The notes under the pieces: model-generated
What the model saw: only the letters and a program-made list of their open reading frames with translations
Told to the model about the DNA's origin: nothing
Databases searched by the model: none
NCBI GenBank assembly: GCA_030601485.1
Contig: JAUVTO010000108.1
Span: forward strand, 1-6,317
DNA: 6,317 bases
Reading direction: 5' to 3'
Source of the DNA: Desulfobacterales bacterium
GTDB lineage: Bacteria > Desulfobacterota > Desulfobacteria > Desulfobacterales > UBA11574
Program-made: the position numbers and the translations under genes
Shown: in pieces, positions 5,965-6,317 of the stretch
How the letters are laid out: every line of letters begins with the position of its first letter
Position numbering within the stretch: position 1 is the stretch's first letter

Positions 5965-6317
5965 ATGGCTAATAATAACACCCTGATTTCTGTTCAGGAT
6001 TTAAAAGTGTATTTTCGAACCGGCCACGAGTGCGCCCGCGCCGTAGATGGTATCAGTTTTGAGGTTCGGAAAGAAGAGACCGTCTGTCTTGTCGGCGAAT
6101 CCGGATGTGGAAAGACGGTTTCCGCACTCAGCATACTCGGTCTCATCCCAACACCTCCCGGGGAAATAGCAGGGGGTCGAATTCTGTTCCAGGGCAAAAA
6201 CCTGCTGGAACTCGACGAAGAAGATATGCAGAAGATTCGCGGAAATCGTATTGCCATGGTATTCCAGGAACCGCTGACATCGCTGAATCCTGTTTTTACC
6301 ATAGAAGATCAGATCGG
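5965..6317 (+). CDS. dppD: DppD/OppD-type ABC transporter ATPase, N-terminal part (runs off the window)
   Basis: Only 117 codons are present; the frame is still open at the window edge. The product would be a cytoplasmic ATPase that binds the permease coupling loops and drives import. Visible motifs: an N-terminal beta-strand LISVQDLKVYF (7-17), the Walker A loop GESGCGKT (44-51) followed by VSALSILGLIP, and the Q-loop FQEPLTSLNP (100-109), the oligopeptide-family version of this motif (often FQDPMTSLNP). Walker B, the ABC signature and the C-terminal oligopeptide-transporter domain lie beyond the edge. The start is fixed: an in-frame TGA (5959-5961) sits just upstream, and AGGTGA (5956-5961) serves as ribosome site. 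It lies 43 nt after dppC and is evidently in the same operon. Dpp/Opp systems normally have a second ATPase (DppF/OppF), expected downstream. The symbol is family-level. Confidence 0.95.
   Translation, partial: MANNNTLISVQDLKVYFRTGHECARAVDGISFEVRKEETVCLVGESGCGKTVSALSILGLIPTPPGEIAGGRILFQGKNLLELDEEDMQKIRGNRIAMVFQEPLTSLNPVFTIEDQI

Overview
The window reads as chromosomal DNA of a Gram-negative bacterium of moderate GC content. An anaerobic deltaproteobacterium (Desulfobacterota, Desulfobacterales-like) is my best guess. It rests on the feel of the protein sequences, the codon use and the small dispersed repeats; no marker gene proves it. All supported genes are on the + strand, in two transcription units separated by a clear intrinsic terminator at 1273-1314.

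Left unit (1-1314). An AT-rich leader with a possible promoter and a good ribosome binding site (157-163) leads to an ATG at 172. After only 19 codons the frame meets a TAA (229-231). The same frame then continues as 48 codons of lysine/alanine/proline-rich, histone-H1-like sequence and runs without a break into a 292-residue single-pass membrane protein (ATG 376, stop 1254). Either the gene has lost its basic N-terminal tail through one base change (or a sequencing error), or translation restarts at ATG 376, which has its own Shine-Dalgarno-like sequence. I do not recognise the protein family.

Middle (1315-1647). This gene-free stretch holds a plausible sigma-70-type promoter (1419-1447) and then a 145-bp, nearly fully palindromic element (1486-1630) with perfect 19-bp inverted ends. 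It looks like a MITE or similar non-autonomous repeat. It ends 17 nt before the start codon of the next gene, so it probably lies in the operon's 5' untranslated leader.

Right unit (1648-6317, running off the window). This is a peptide/nickel-family (Dpp/Opp type) ABC importer operon: an unusually long, apparently membrane-anchored solute-binding protein (711 aa), a DppB-type permease (320 aa), a DppC-type permease (390 aa, about 90 residues longer than usual), and the first 117 codons of a DppD-type ATPase. The genes are tightly packed: a 3-nt gap, a 1-nt overlap, then a 43-nt gap filled by an imperfect heptanucleotide tandem repeat. The binding protein would capture an oligopeptide-like ligand in the periplasm, the DppB/DppC pair would form the channel, and the ATPase (with a likely DppF partner beyond the window) would power import. 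The substrate cannot be read from the sequence.

I see no CRISPR array, tRNA, rRNA, phage gene or transposase, and no obviously new multi-gene system. The most notable items are the interrupted lysine-rich membrane protein, the palindromic element in the transporter leader, and the insertions in both the binding protein and the DppC permease.
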